DNA from: Bacteroidales bacterium
GTDB lineage: Bacteria > Bacteroidota > Bacteroidia > Bacteroidales > Bacteroidaceae
NCBI GenBank assembly: GCA_004552195.1
Contig: SFPC01000019.1
Span: 1 to 45,269, forward strand
Length of the DNA stretch: 45,269 bases
Direction of reading: 5' to 3'
This document shows, piece after piece, positions 1-9,041 of the stretch. The position numbers were made by a program, and so were the translations under genes. Under the pieces are notes generated by a model, which was given only the letters and a program-made list of their open reading frames with translations, was not told the DNA's origin and ran no database searches. Numbering within the stretch: position 1 is the first letter of the stretch; every line of letters begins with the position of its first letter.

Positions 1-51
1 CTAATCTTCAATATGCGCCATGAGAAACCTCTCATGAAAAGAACGGGGGGC

Positions 52-85
52 GGCAAGCCTTCGGGTGGGGCGGGCCTGCCTTTTT
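52..85 (+). terminator. possible terminator hairpin
   Basis: GGCAAGCC at 52-59 can pair, with one G-T mismatch, with GGCCTGCC at 73-80 and is followed directly by TTTTT. This would end a plus-strand gene lying left of the window. The remaining sequence up to 205 shows no convincing gene; a short CATGAGA/TCTCATG inverted repeat sits at 19-36. Confidence 0.35.
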
Positions 86-205
86 GATGCTGCAAAACTG
101 CGGCAAGAGCAGAACAGACATTATAATAAAACGTGCAAACAGTATGAAAAATGTTGCTTCGCCCAATTATTGATAGCCAATACACAGATTTTCACAGCAT
201 TTCCC

Positions 206-213
206 TATATTTG
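206..213 (+). promoter_or_regulatory. promoter -7 box of the hybrid sensor gene
   Basis: TATATTTG matches the Bacteroidetes -7 consensus TAnnTTTG and lies 56 bp before the start codon at 270. No clear -33 TTTG was identified. Confidence 0.5.
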
Positions 214-269
214 CGCCTGCCGCCCGCCTCCGCGGAGGCCCATCCTCCAACCTTAACCACGATTGGACC

Positions 270-2936
270 ATGAAAAGCCCCCTTGCCCGCCTTCTGCTCC
301 TGCTGGCCCTCAGCCTCCTGACGGGATGCGCAGAAGAGAAAAAATACAGGATTGCCGTGTCGCAGTGCAGCCAGGACGACTGGCGCACAAAGATGAACGA
401 CGAAATCTGCCGCGAAATCCTCCTCCACGAAGATGCCGAGGTGGAAATCCGGTCGGCCGACGACAGCAACCGGAAGCAAATCGAAGACATCCGCTACTTC
501 GTGCGCAACAAGTTCGACATTTACGAGAGCGGCATTCCCGTGGTAGTCTTCGACCGCAACATCCACGGCAGCAGCTACACCGCCCGCATCGGCGTGGACG
601 ACGTGGGGCTGGGCGAGTCGGCTGCCCGCTATGCACAGCACCTCGTAGGAGAAGGCGCAAAGGTGATTGAGCTGTACGGCCTCCCGGGCTCCACGCCCGC
701 CGAAGGGCGGCACAACGGCTTCGCCGCGGCTTTCCGGGCCGGGGGAGGCACCCTGCTCGCCAGCGTCCCCGCCAACTGGAAGAAGGAAGACGCCATGAAG
801 GCGGCCGACTCGCTGCTGAGAACATACCCCGATGCCGACCTCGTCTACGCCCACAACGACCGCATGGCCATCGGTGCCTCCGAAGTGGCGCACCGCCTCG
901 GGCGACACGACCTCCGCATCATCGGCATCGACGCCGCGCCCGACATAGGCATACGCGCCGTGGCCGACAGCGTCATCGACGCCACCTTCCTCTACCCCAC
1001 CGAAGGGCACCGCCTCGTCCAGACCGCACTGGCCATCCTCAAGGGAGAACCCTACCAGCGCGAAACCATACTGCCCGTGTCGTCGGCCGTCGACCTCTCC
1101 AACGCCGACATCCTCCTGCTGCAGGACAAGACGCTCAAGGCCGAAACCCGCAAAATCCAGCTGCTCAAGCAGGAAATCGACCACTACTGGGCCCAGCACA
1201 GCTCCCAGACCACGCTCTTCTATGCCTGCTTGGCCATCATAGTCCTGCTCTTCGGACTCGCATTCCTCCTCCTGCGCGCCTACTGGCAGAACAGCCGCCA
1301 CCGCGCCGAGCTCATGGCCAAGAACAGGCAGCTCGAGGAGGAACGCGACAAGCAGCAGCAGCTCAACGAGCAGCTGAGGCAGGCCACACAGTCGAAACTC
1401 ATGTTCTTCACCAACGTATCCCACGACCTCCGCACGCCGCTCACCCTCATCGCCGAACCCGTCGCACAGCTCGCCGAGGCTCCCAACCTCACGCCCCAGC
1501 AGCAGACGCTGGCACGGCTGGCCCACAAGAACGTGAAAATCATCAGGCGACTCATCGACCAGATACTCGACTTCCGCAAATACGAGAACGGGAAACTCGA
1601 CCTCCACCTCACCGAGACCGACTTCAGCCAGTCCATCCGCGACTGGGTCGATTCGTTCGCGGCCGCCGCGCGCAAGCGCCACATCCATCTCAGCCTCCAC
1701 GCACCGCAGCCCGAAGCCCCGCTGCCACTGGCCATCGATGCCGAAAAGATGGAGCGCGTCGTGTTCAACCTCATCGCCAACGCCCTGAAGTACACGCCCG
1801 AGAACGGCCGCATCACCGTGTCGTACGCCGCCGACGGCCAGAGCCTCACCCTCCAGGTGGCCGACACCGGCGAAGGCATCAGCGAGAGCGACCTCTCCGG
1901 CATCTTCGACCGCTACTTCCAGGCCGACCGCGTACACCCCCACGGTTCGGGCATCGGCCTCTCGCTCTCCAAAGCCTTCGTCGAGATGCACGGCGGCACC
2001 ATCGGCGTCGAGAGCACGCCGGGCCGCGGCTCCACCTTCACCGTCACGCTCCCCCTGCGCCACGTGGCAGCCACCGCAACCGCCACCCCCAAAGCCATCA
2101 ACAGCCGAGCCGTGGCCGACGAGCTCGACAACATCGACCAGACCGCCGCCTTCGACAACAGCAAGCCCATCCTGCTCGTCATCGACGACAACCGCGACAT
2201 CCAGACCCTGGTCGGCGAGCTCCTCCTCAACGACTATAATATAATAAAGGCGTCCAACGGGAAGGCCGGCTGCAAGTTGGCCGCCCGCTACGTGCCCGAC
2301 CTCATCATCTGCGACGTCATGATGCCCGTGATGGACGGCCTCGCCTGCTGCCGCCAGATCAAGAGCGAGCTCACCACCTCCCACATCCCCATACTCATGC
2401 TCACGGCCTGCAGCATGGACGAGCAGCGCGTGCAGGGCTACGAGAGCGGGGCCGACGGCTACCTGTCGAAGCCCTTCAGCGCCGACGTGCTGCGCGCACG
2501 CTGCAAGAGCCTGATCGAGAACCGCCGCCGCATCAAGGACCTTGTCCGGGGCAATGCGCCCGCCCTGCCGCCGGCAGCCGGCGCACAGCCGCCCGCGGGC
2601 GAAATCGACAACGCCTTCTACCGCCGTTTCCTCGAGATTTTCCAGGCCGAGATGAGCAACTCCGCGCTCAGCGTCGACACGATTGCGGCTCGCACAGGCC
2701 TGGAGCGGTCACAGTTCTACCGCAAGATCAAGGCGCTCACCAACTATGCCCCCGTCGAGCTCATGCGCCGGCTGCGCCTCGAGCGCGGCCACCAGCTCCT
2801 CACCGCCACCGACAAGACCATCGGCGAGATTGCCTACGAAATAGGCTTCTCCTCGCCCGCCTACTTCACCAAATGCTACCGCGACGCCTACGGCGAAACG
2901 CCCTCGCAGGTACGCAGCAAGGTAGCGGGCGCATAG
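270..2936 (+). CDS. hybrid two-component system sensor/regulator with LacI-type periplasmic domain
   Basis: Single-protein hybrid two-component system that should sense a periplasmic ligand (probably a sugar) and control transcription, typically of a nearby polysaccharide utilisation locus. Visible domains of the 888 aa: signal peptide with lipobox-like LLTGC (Cys20); periplasmic-binding-protein domain about 25-290; transmembrane segment about 314-336; HisKA with phospho-acceptor His385 in SHDLRTPL; HATPase with N-box near 500-505, DTGEG at 532 and GSGIGLSL near 559; receiver with DD at 639-640, phospho-acceptor Asp682 (CDVMMPVMDG) and Lys734; AraC-type helix-turn-helix about 795-885. Oddity: after RNKFDI the binding domain jumps straight to YESGIPVVVFDR. 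About 20 residues that normally form the second strand and the loop with the DLLIVSPN-like motif seem to be missing, in frame. No SusC/SusD genes are in the window, so the target locus is unknown. The architecture is certain; whether the sensor still binds ligand is not. Confidence 0.93.
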   Translation: MKSPLARLLLLLALSLLTGCAEEKKYRIAVSQCSQDDWRTKMNDEICREILLHEDAEVEIRSADDSNRKQIEDIRYFVRNKFDIYESGIPVVVFDRNIHGSSYTARIGVDDVGLGESAARYAQHLVGEGAKVIELYGLPGSTPAEGRHNGFAAAFRAGGGTLLASVPANWKKEDAMKAADSLLRTYPDADLVYAHNDRMAIGASEVAHRLGRHDLRIIGIDAAPDIGIRAVADSVIDATFLYPTEGHRLVQTALAILKGEPYQRETILPVSSAVDLSNADILLLQDKTLKAETRKIQLLKQEIDHYWAQHSSQTTLFYACLAIIVLLFGLAFLLLRAYWQNSRHRAELMAKNRQLEEERDKQQQLNEQLRQATQSKLMFFTNVSHDLRTPLTLIAEPVAQLAEAPNLTPQQQTLARLAHKNVKIIRRLIDQILDFRKYENGKLDLHLTETDFSQSIRDWVDSFAAAARKRHIHLSLHAPQPEAPLPLAIDAEKMERVVFNLIANALKYTPENGRITVSYAADGQSLTLQVADTGEGISESDLSGIFDRYFQADRVHPHGSGIGLSLSKAFVEMHGGTIGVESTPGRGSTFTVTLPLRHVAATATATPKAINSRAVADELDNIDQTAAFDNSKPILLVIDDNRDIQTLVGELLLNDYNIIKASNGKAGCKLAARYVPDLIICDVMMPVMDGLACCRQIKSELTTSHIPILMLTACSMDEQRVQGYESGADGYLSKPFSADVLRARCKSLIENRRRIKDLVRGNAPALPPAAGAQPPAGEIDNAFYRRFLEIFQAEMSNSALSVDTIAARTGLERSQFYRKIKALTNYAPVELMRRLRLERGHQLLTATDKTIGEIAYEIGFSSPAYFTKCYRDAYGETPSQVRSKVAGA

Positions 2937-3090
2937 CGCGCGGCGGGCCGTGCCTCCCGCCCCCGTCCCGGGGGACAGCCCCCTCCCGGCCCACTCCGGC
3001 CGGAGGGCGCAAGGTGGTTGTCGGCGGCCGCTAAGCCCCGCGGCCTTCCCGGCCGGAAGCGAGCCGCCGGGACGCGGCGGCCACGGGGGG
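2937..3090. other. GC-rich convergent intergenic region
   Basis: This gap between two convergent genes contains several GC-rich palindromes, for example CTCCGGCCGGAG at 2994-3005, which may act as a bidirectional terminator. No gene is visible. Confidence 0.4.
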
Positions 3091-3954
3091 CTACAGCTCG
3101 AAGCGGAGGCCGAGGGCGAGGGAGAGGGTTTCGCTCCAAGGGTAGGTGCGGTTGGTGATTTTGGAGACGAGGTAGAGGTCGCAGGTGCTGAGTTCGTAGT
3201 AGAGGGTGACGGCCTGGTGGCGGCGGCGCTTGCGGCGGGGGATGTTGTAGCGGAGGCGCTGGCCGAGGAAGATGTGGGTGCGGATTTTGGTGGAGAAACC
3301 GTAATAGTTTTTGGGATAACGGTCGGGCTGCTTGTCCCAGAAGTCGTCGCCTGAAATAGTGTTGAAGAAGAGTCCGGCGGTGAGGGGCTCCACCACCCAG
3401 CGTCGGCTGATGGGGCAGTGCCAGGGCACGTAGCGCTGCTTCGCGGTGAAGGTGAAGCGGAAGCTTTCGGCGTGGTAACGCGGCACGAAGCCGAAGAGCA
3501 GTTCCGTTTCCCAATGTTCGCCGCGCCCGTAGTGCCATCCGAAGCCCACGTTGAGGAGTCCGATGCTGCCTGCGTACTGCACGACCTCCTGGTTCGGGAT
3601 GAGTCGGCTCCATCCGCGCATGGCCCTTTCGCGGTTGCGCTCATAGCGCGTCAGAACGTGCCCGTCGTGGCGCACACTGTCCACCATGCCGAGCGAGCGC
3701 GCCAGCCGCCTCACCAGCGTGTCGGGCAGGAGCACCGTGGTGGCGGAGTCCACACGCACTTCGATAAGGCTGTCGGCCGCCCAGGCGTTGGCTGCACGTA
3801 CATTTCCCGTTTCTGCCGGAACGAAGCCACTCTCGGGGCATTCGTTTCCGGCCTTTTCATTTCCCATCCCCATAGCCTGCAGTCCGAGGCAGCTTATGGC
3901 GACAAACAGGCAGGCGGCCACGCGCCGCGCGGCGTCAGTAGTTGACCACTTCAT
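3091..3954 (-). CDS. exported outer-membrane-like protein of unknown function
   Basis: Protein of 287 aa that I do not recognise. The N-terminus (basic MKWSTTDAARR, then the hydrophobic VAACLFVAISCLGLQAMG) looks like a signal peptide. The C-terminal half alternates polar and hydrophobic residues with many aromatics and ends in LSLALGLRFEL. A terminal amphipathic strand of this kind is typical of an outer-membrane beta-barrel. The start codon overlaps the last 20 bp of the upstream metallophosphoesterase gene, so the two are probably translationally coupled and may share a cell-envelope role. A DUF3575-like barrel was considered, but its conserved motifs were not seen. Confidence 0.7.
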   Translation of the reverse strand: MKWSTTDAARRVAACLFVAISCLGLQAMGMGNEKAGNECPESGFVPAETGNVRAANAWAADSLIEVRVDSATTVLLPDTLVRRLARSLGMVDSVRHDGHVLTRYERNRERAMRGWSRLIPNQEVVQYAGSIGLLNVGFGWHYGRGEHWETELLFGFVPRYHAESFRFTFTAKQRYVPWHCPISRRWVVEPLTAGLFFNTISGDDFWDKQPDRYPKNYYGFSTKIRTHIFLGQRLRYNIPRRKRRRHQAVTLYYELSTCDLYLVSKITNRTYPWSETLSLALGLRFEL

Positions 3955-4747
3955 ACGTGTAACCTCCTTCCTCTTTCAGTGTGAAAATGATATACGCCCT
4001 TTGCTTCGCCGCTCCGCACTCGTAGTAGAGCACGCCGTCGCCGAAGAGGTCGTTCACCTGCGTTTTGTGATCGTGTCCGCAGAGACAGAAACTCAGTCCG
4101 GGGAATTTGCGGATTTCATACTCGAACGCATCCGCCACATTGTTGTTAAACTGCTCCGAAGTGGGCTGTGCGTGCATCGCCACCACGGTGCGTCGGATGT
4201 GTGGCGGCAGTGCGTCGCGGTCGGTGCGGATAAAGTTGAAATCGGGTATGTCTGTGGAATAGTCATACTCGAAGGCGTTGGAATTGATGCAGAGAAAATG
4301 CGTATCTCCGGCGTTGAAACAGAAATTGGGGTCGCCAAAGAGCCAGCGAAAGGTGTCTGCGCCGGTGCCGAGGCAGTCGTGGTTGCCCAGCAGCACGACA
4401 TAGGGCACGCGGAGCTTTTCGAGGATGTCGCGTTGCAGCTCCATCTCGTTCGTCATGCCGAAGTCGCTGATGTCGCCGCAGTGTACCACAAAGTCCACGT
4501 CGCCGCGTTGGTTAATGCTCTCCACGGCGTCCTCCGTTTCGTCGTACCAGCGTTGCGTGTCGCTGATTTGTGCAAAACGTATCTCGCTGCGTCCGGCGCA
4601 GGCCTGCTCTATGCGCGCCATGTTCTCCTCGTTGCGGTGGTGAGGCCCCGAGGTGCGTGTGTCATAAGGGTGATAGTCGATGAGGTCGCAGCCGACAAGG
4701 AGCGCGGCGGCGACTCCGAGTGCCGACAATGGTAATTTTTGATTCAT
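3935..4747 (-). CDS. calcineurin-like metallophosphoesterase lipoprotein
   Basis: 270-aa phosphoesterase predicted to sit lipid-anchored in the envelope. I chose the start at 4747 because it gives MNQKLPLSALGVAAALLVGC, a short signal peptide ending in a lipobox; an ORF extension to 4792 adds a non-signal N-terminus and runs across the promoter. Metal-binding motifs appear in order: QISDTQ (Gln where many members have His, as in CPPED1-like enzymes), HCGDISD, LLGNHDCLG, AMHAQP and CGHDHKTQ. The spacing fits a complete dinuclear metal centre. The substrate cannot be told from sequence. First gene of a two-gene unit with the barrel-like protein at 3091-3954. Confidence 0.88.
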   Translation of the reverse strand: MNQKLPLSALGVAAALLVGCDLIDYHPYDTRTSGPHHRNEENMARIEQACAGRSEIRFAQISDTQRWYDETEDAVESINQRGDVDFVVHCGDISDFGMTNEMELQRDILEKLRVPYVVLLGNHDCLGTGADTFRWLFGDPNFCFNAGDTHFLCINSNAFEYDYSTDIPDFNFIRTDRDALPPHIRRTVVAMHAQPTSEQFNNNVADAFEYEIRKFPGLSFCLCGHDHKTQVNDLFGDGVLYYECGAAKQRAYIIFTLKEEGGYTYEVVNY

Positions 4748-4774
4748 AAAAAGGGAATAGGAAAAATGAACGCA

Positions 4775-4782
4775 CAAAAATA
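4775..4782 (-). promoter_or_regulatory. promoter -7 box of the metallophosphoesterase gene
   Basis: On the minus strand TATTTTTG fits TAnnTTTG. It lies 28 bp before the ATG at 4747, which supports that start. Confidence 0.5.
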
Positions 4783-4874
4783 CGTGCGGCACGTCGGGCG
4801 CGAGTGTGCCGATTTACCTTTTAAATGTCCAAATTCCACTCTTTTCCCTCTACCTTCCCGTTTTTTTATCATCA

Positions 4875-5030
4875 GACGACAACAAAAACAACAAAAGACA
4901 ACTTCTTTAACCCAAAAAGTTGTTTCTGGTTGTCTAAGTTGTCGTCTATCATTAAAAAAACGACAACAAAAACAACGAAAGACAACTTCTTTAACCCAAA
5001 AAGTTGTTTCTGGTTGTCTAAGTTGTCGTC
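4875..5030. repeat. family A hairpin pair, locus 1
   Basis: Two tandem units, 4875-4946 and 4960-5030, nearly identical to each other and separated by about 14 bp. Each unit is an imperfect inverted repeat. The left arm carries GACAAC-like hexamers at 9-10 bp intervals, and the right arm the complementary GTTGTC series, ending AGTTGTCGTC. The pair lies between two minus-strand genes (antiporter stop at 5055, metallophosphoesterase promoter at 4782). Same family as 10886-11040, 25787-25950 and 31072-31225. Confidence 0.9.
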
Positions 5031-5054
5031 CCCAAAAATTCGTCAGCGTTGTCG

Positions 5055-7292
5055 CTACGCGCGGAGCAGACGGCGCACGTCGTCGTCCTCGCCCACGAGC
5101 CACAGCACGTCGGTACGGCAGATGACCCGCTCCGCCGTGGCCGGCACAATGTTGCCCCCGTCATCCTCAAAGCCAACCACCATACAGTGCCACCGGCTGC
5201 GGATGCCGCTCTCCGCCAACGTGAGGGAGAGGAAAGGCGAGTTGTCGCCCACCACCAGGCGGCGTAGCTGCAAGCCGCCGGCCTGCTGCACCGGTTGTCG
5301 CTCCGTTTCCATGCGTTGGGCAAAAGCCTGCAAACTCTCGTCGTCGCCAATCACCTCCAGACGGTCCGCCGGGAAAATCATCGCCGCCGCGTCCGGCACA
5401 TTGAGGCGTTGTTCGCCGCGCACGATGGCCGCCACCATCACCCCGTCCCTGTGACTGAAGCCCAGCTCGCCCAACCGTTTCCCCGCCCAGGAAGAACCCT
5501 CCGGCACGTCGAGTGAGGCAATGTGGATGTTGCGGCTGTCGAGCCGTCCGGCGAAGCCCGGCGACGAACCCTGCGCCGAGCGCGCCATCACCTCGCGTGA
5601 GCGCAGGTTTTGCAGGAACGTGCGTTCCATCTTGATGCTCAGCCACTTCACACGGCGCGAGGCCACAATCAGACCCACGATGGCGAGCGCCGCCGCCACG
5701 TGCCACCACCAGCGGAAAGGCGACAGGAAATTGAGCACGTAGTACACCGCCGCTGCCGCCAGCACATAGCGCACGATGAAGGTGAGCCACAGCCCCGGAC
5801 GGTGCAGCCGGCTGAGCCGCCACAGCTGTTTCCACTCCTCCGAGTGGTTCTTGCGCATCACGATGGCACGCAGGAAGGGAGCCGCCGCCAAGAGTGTCAA
5901 CAGGCCGCACACCGCATTGCCCGGCCAGTGGCTCAGCGCACCCCGGCACAGGGGCAGCAGCGCACCGAAGGCTATCAGGATGACCGCCGCGCTAAGCGTG
6001 AGATAGGCTCCCACCTGGCTCAGCAGCGCCATGAGGAGTTTCTTCCACAGCCGCCGGCCATCGGGCAACTCATTCTCCACACGCTGCCGGCTCCGCCGCG
6101 CGAGATGTTCCAGCACGTTGTCAGGCACGATGCGCTCCACCCATTCGCCCACAGGACCGGCAGCCCGGATCATGTAGGGCGTGAAAAAGGTGGTGATGAT
6201 GCTGACTGCCACCACCACGGGGTAGAGAAAACGGTCCGTCACGCCGAGCGAGGTGCCCAGCGAGGCAATGATGAAGGCGAACTCGCCAATCTGTGCCAAC
6301 GAGAAACCGCCCCGGATGGCCGTGCGCAGGGGCTGGCCGGAAAGGAGGAAGCTGCACGAGCCGAACACGGCCTGTCCCACCATGATGGCCAGACAGATGA
6401 CCACGATGGGCAGGGCGTAGCGCACGAGCACGGCGGGATCGACCAACATGCCCACCGACACGAAGAAGATGGCGCCGAAAAGGTCCTTCACCGGCGACAC
6501 CACGCGCCCGATGCTCTCCGCCTGCACCGTTTCGGCCAGGATGCTGCCCATCATGAACGCGCCGAAGGCGGAACTGTAGCCCACCCTTTCGGCGAACACC
6601 ACGAGCAGGAAACACAGCCCGATGCTCACCACGAGCAATGTCTCGCGGTTCATCCACCGATTGGTTTTCCGCAAGAACAGGGGCACGACGTAAACGCCCA
6701 CCACGAACCACAGGATGAGGAAGAAGGCGAGTTTCAGCAGGCTGCCCGCCAGTTCCATCCCCTGCAGCTGGCGGCTCACGGCCAGCGCGCTGAGTATGAC
6801 CATGAGGAGGATACCCAGGATGTCCTCCAGGATGAGCACGGAGAGCACCTCGCCGGCAAATTTCTTCTGCCGCAGCCCGAGGTCGTCGAAAGCCTTGTAG
6901 ATAATCGTCGTACTCGACATGGCGAGCATACCGCCCAGGAAGAGGCTGTTCATGCTGCCCCACCCGAAGAGATGACCCACACCGCTGCCCACGCTCATCA
7001 TGCAAAACATCACGCAGCAGGCGGCGATGACGGGCCCCATGCCCATCTTCACGATTTTCTTGAACGAAAATTCCAGGCCGAGGGTGAACATGAGGAATAT
7101 CACGCCGATGTCGGCCCACGTCTGTATGCTCCCCGTGTCGCTGACGGAGGGGGTGTAAGGCATGTGGGGGCCGGCCAGGAAACCGGCCACGATGTAGCCG
7201 AGCACGAGCGGCTGCTTGAGACGTTTGAAGAGGAGGGTGACGATACCGGCGGAGATGAGGATGAGCGCCAGGTCGGAAATGAGGTCGGGCAT
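5055..7292 (-). CDS. CPA2-family monovalent cation:proton antiporter with C-terminal RCK-like domains
   Basis: 745-aa inner-membrane antiporter likely exchanging K+ or Na+ for protons. The start at 7292 gives MPDLISDLALILISAGIV, leading straight into the first membrane helix; the upstream extension to 7382 is not membrane-like. The first ~400 residues are a Na+/H+ exchanger domain with many helices (GYIVAGFLAGPH, FSLAQIGEFAFI). Roughly four more hydrophobic segments follow at about 420-570. The cytoplasmic tail holds two TrkA-C/RCK-C-like modules: one around VPEGSSWAGKRLGELGF, the other around the LRRLVVGDNSPFLSLTLAES stretch. No Rossmann NAD-binding TrkA-N domain is visible. A KefB-like label would fit loosely, but the exact ion is not determinable. 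Confidence 0.9.
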   Translation of the reverse strand: MPDLISDLALILISAGIVTLLFKRLKQPLVLGYIVAGFLAGPHMPYTPSVSDTGSIQTWADIGVIFLMFTLGLEFSFKKIVKMGMGPVIAACCVMFCMMSVGSGVGHLFGWGSMNSLFLGGMLAMSSTTIIYKAFDDLGLRQKKFAGEVLSVLILEDILGILLMVILSALAVSRQLQGMELAGSLLKLAFFLILWFVVGVYVVPLFLRKTNRWMNRETLLVVSIGLCFLLVVFAERVGYSSAFGAFMMGSILAETVQAESIGRVVSPVKDLFGAIFFVSVGMLVDPAVLVRYALPIVVICLAIMVGQAVFGSCSFLLSGQPLRTAIRGGFSLAQIGEFAFIIASLGTSLGVTDRFLYPVVVAVSIITTFFTPYMIRAAGPVGEWVERIVPDNVLEHLARRSRQRVENELPDGRRLWKKLLMALLSQVGAYLTLSAAVILIAFGALLPLCRGALSHWPGNAVCGLLTLLAAAPFLRAIVMRKNHSEEWKQLWRLSRLHRPGLWLTFIVRYVLAAAAVYYVLNFLSPFRWWWHVAAALAIVGLIVASRRVKWLSIKMERTFLQNLRSREVMARSAQGSSPGFAGRLDSRNIHIASLDVPEGSSWAGKRLGELGFSHRDGVMVAAIVRGEQRLNVPDAAAMIFPADRLEVIGDDESLQAFAQRMETERQPVQQAGGLQLRRLVVGDNSPFLSLTLAESGIRSRWHCMVVGFEDDGGNIVPATAERVICRTDVLWLVGEDDDVRRLLRA

Positions 7293-7407
7293 GGGCTTTG
7301 AGGTGTGAGGGAAATGGGAAACGGGCCGTGCAGAGCAGGCAGCCTGCGGGAAAATAGCGAACAAGGTGTGACCCACAGCCACACCTTGTTCGCTTATCGT
7401 AGTCCGG

Positions 7408-8634
7408 TCATTGCTTTCCGGCTGTGAGTTCTATGATTTTCACCACCAGTTCGGAAGCACGGCGCAGCGAGGGCACGGGCAGGAACTCGTGGGGACCGTG
7501 GAAGTTGAGTCCGCCGGCGAAGATGTTGGGGCAGGGCAACCCCATGAACGACAGCTGCGCGCCGTCCGTGCCGCCGCGAATGGCCTTCACCCGCGCGGGA
7601 ATGCCACACTGCTTCATGGCCTCCACCACGAGGTCCACCACGTGGGGCACGGGCTCTATCTTCTCGCGCATGTTGTAATATTGGTCGTTGAGGGTGAGCT
7701 GTACGGTGCCTTCGCCGTACTTCACGTTGAACCACTCCACGCATTTCTCCATGTACGCCTTGCGCCGCTCAAAGCGGGCACGGTCGTGGTCGCGGATGAT
7801 ATAGCTGAGCGTGGCGTGCTCCACATTGCCTTCCACGCCGAGCAGGTGGAAGAAGCCCTCGTAGTCCTGCGTCTGTTCCGGCGTTTCGTGGGTGGGCATC
7901 TGGGCGGCCAGTTCGGCGGCCACGCGGGCTGCGTTGATCATCTTGCCCTTGGCATATCCCGGGTGAACGCTCACGCCCTTCACCTCCACCTTGGCCGAAG
8001 CGGCGTTGAAGTTCTCGTATTCCAGCTCGCCGAGTTCGCCGCCGTCCATGGTGTAGGCCCACTCGCAGCCAAACTTCTCCACGTCGAACTTATGCGCGCC
8101 GAGGCCGATTTCCTCGTCGGGGTTGAAGCCCACGCGCACCTTGCCGTGCTTCACCTCGGGATGGGCCAGGAGGTACTCCATGGCGTTGACAATTTCGGCA
8201 ATGCCAGCCTTGTCGTCGGCACCGAGCAGGGTGTGGCCGTCGGTCACGATGATGTCCTGGCCGATGTGGTCGAGGAGTTCGGGAAATTTCTTGGGCGAAC
8301 TCACGATGCCGGCCTCAGCGTCGAGCACGAGGTCGGAGCCGTCGTAGTCCCGGACGATGCGGGGCTTGACATCGCAGCCGGAGCAGTCGGGGCTGGTGTC
8401 CATGTGGGCAATGAAGCCGATGGTGGGCACGGGGCGGTCGGTGTTGGCCGGGAGGGTGGCGTAGACATAGCCGTTGGCATCCATCTCCACCTCGGTCAGC
8501 CCCAGAGCCTTCAGCTCCTCCGTCAGGTACTCGGCCAGGCGGAGCTGCTTGTCGGTGCTGGGCGTTTTGCCGGCGTCCTCGGCCGACTGCGTGTCGAAAC
8601 TCACATACTTGAGAAATCTTTCTACTATATCCAT
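7408..8634 (-). CDS. pepT: peptidase T (tripeptide aminopeptidase)
   Basis: Cytoplasmic zinc metallopeptidase (M20 family) that removes the N-terminal residue from tripeptides. The start at 8634 gives [17 protein letters not shown] and 408 aa, the usual PepT length; the in-frame extension to 8691 would include the promoter. Active-site motifs: [10 protein letters not shown], the [17 protein letters not shown] block with its bridging Asp, [14 protein letters not shown] with the catalytic Glu pair, [14 protein letters not shown], and the C-terminal [15 protein letters not shown] plus [11 protein letters not shown] metal ligands. Nothing appears missing. It is transcribed alone, convergent with nothing nearby, and divergent from the guanine deaminase gene. 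Confidence 0.95.
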   Translation of the reverse strand: MDIVERFLKYVSFDTQSAEDAGKTPSTDKQLRLAEYLTEELKALGLTEVEMDANGYVYATLPANTDRPVPTIGFIAHMDTSPDCSGCDVKPRIVRDYDGSDLVLDAEAGIVSSPKKFPELLDHIGQDIIVTDGHTLLGADDKAGIAEIVNAMEYLLAHPEVKHGKVRVGFNPDEEIGLGAHKFDVEKFGCEWAYTMDGGELGELEYENFNAASAKVEVKGVSVHPGYAKGKMINAARVAAELAAQMPTHETPEQTQDYEGFFHLLGVEGNVEHATLSYIIRDHDRARFERRKAYMEKCVEWFNVKYGEGTVQLTLNDQYYNMREKIEPVPHVVDLVVEAMKQCGIPARVKAIRGGTDGAQLSFMGLPCPNIFAGGLNFHGPHEFLPVPSLRRASELVVKIIELTAGKQ

Positions 8635-8663
8635 ATTGTGCAGTTTGTTTGTTTTTCCATTCA

Positions 8664-8671
8664 CAAAAGTA
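8664..8671 (-). promoter_or_regulatory. promoter -7 box of pepT
   Basis: The minus strand reads TACTTTTG, a match to TAnnTTTG, 30 bp before the pepT ATG at 8634. Confidence 0.55.
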
Positions 8672-8860
8672 GTGCAAAGCTGACGGCGCACAAAACGAAA
8701 GGCGAAAGTTTTTCCTTTTTCCCCACCTTGCGGGTCCGTTTTGCCCCGTTACGGGCTTTTTAGGCCACAACGTTTGGCACATTGGCGGCTATCCGTTATC
8801 TTCGCCCTGTAAATTTTTCCATCTTCACCGTGGAGAACCGAAGGCCGGCCAAGGCTTCGC

Positions 8861-8943
8861 AAAAAGTCCGCCACTTGTGCGAAAAAAGTCCTGGAGTAGG
8901 AAAAAATAGTCCGGGAGTTGAAAAAAATAGTCCTGGACTTTTT
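8861..8943. repeat. family B hairpin, rearranged copy (locus B1)
   Basis: Atypical member. It begins with the family flank (AAGTCCGCCACTTGTGCG), then shows three A-rich arm fragments in a row (AGTCCTGGAG, AGTCCGGGAG, AGTCCTGGACTTTTT). The central ACTCGnCGAGT palindrome seen in the other copies is missing. It sits in the divergent space between pepT and the guanine deaminase gene, so it cannot be a simple gene-end terminator here. Confidence 0.8.
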
Positions 8944-9041
8944 GTCGCCATTCCGTGAACGTGTCCGGCGGGGTCTTTTTCCGTCGGCCGACCGGTCCAT
9001 CCGGCTCGTGCGGCTCCAAGGTGTCATTCATTTTTTGGCTT

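Noticed and set aside
192..2384. A 730-codon open frame on the minus strand opposite the hybrid regulator
   Set aside because: It is a by-product of GC-rich codon use. It shows no domain, has valine/glycine-rich low-complexity composition, and the opposite strand encodes a complete multi-domain protein.
2950..3354. A 134-codon plus-strand frame after the hybrid regulator
   Set aside because: Glu/Gly/Val-rich antisense shadow of the barrel-like gene at 3091-3954, beginning in a GC-rich terminator region.
3935..4747. Loss of metal binding in the phosphoesterase because motif I reads SDTQ rather than DxH
   Set aside because: Gln at this position occurs in known branches of the superfamily such as CPPED1-like enzymes, and all other metal ligands are present.
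5610..7301. A 563-codon plus-strand open frame opposite the antiporter
   Set aside because: His/Gln/Glu-rich composition typical of antisense translation of membrane helices; no promoter, no recognisable motif.
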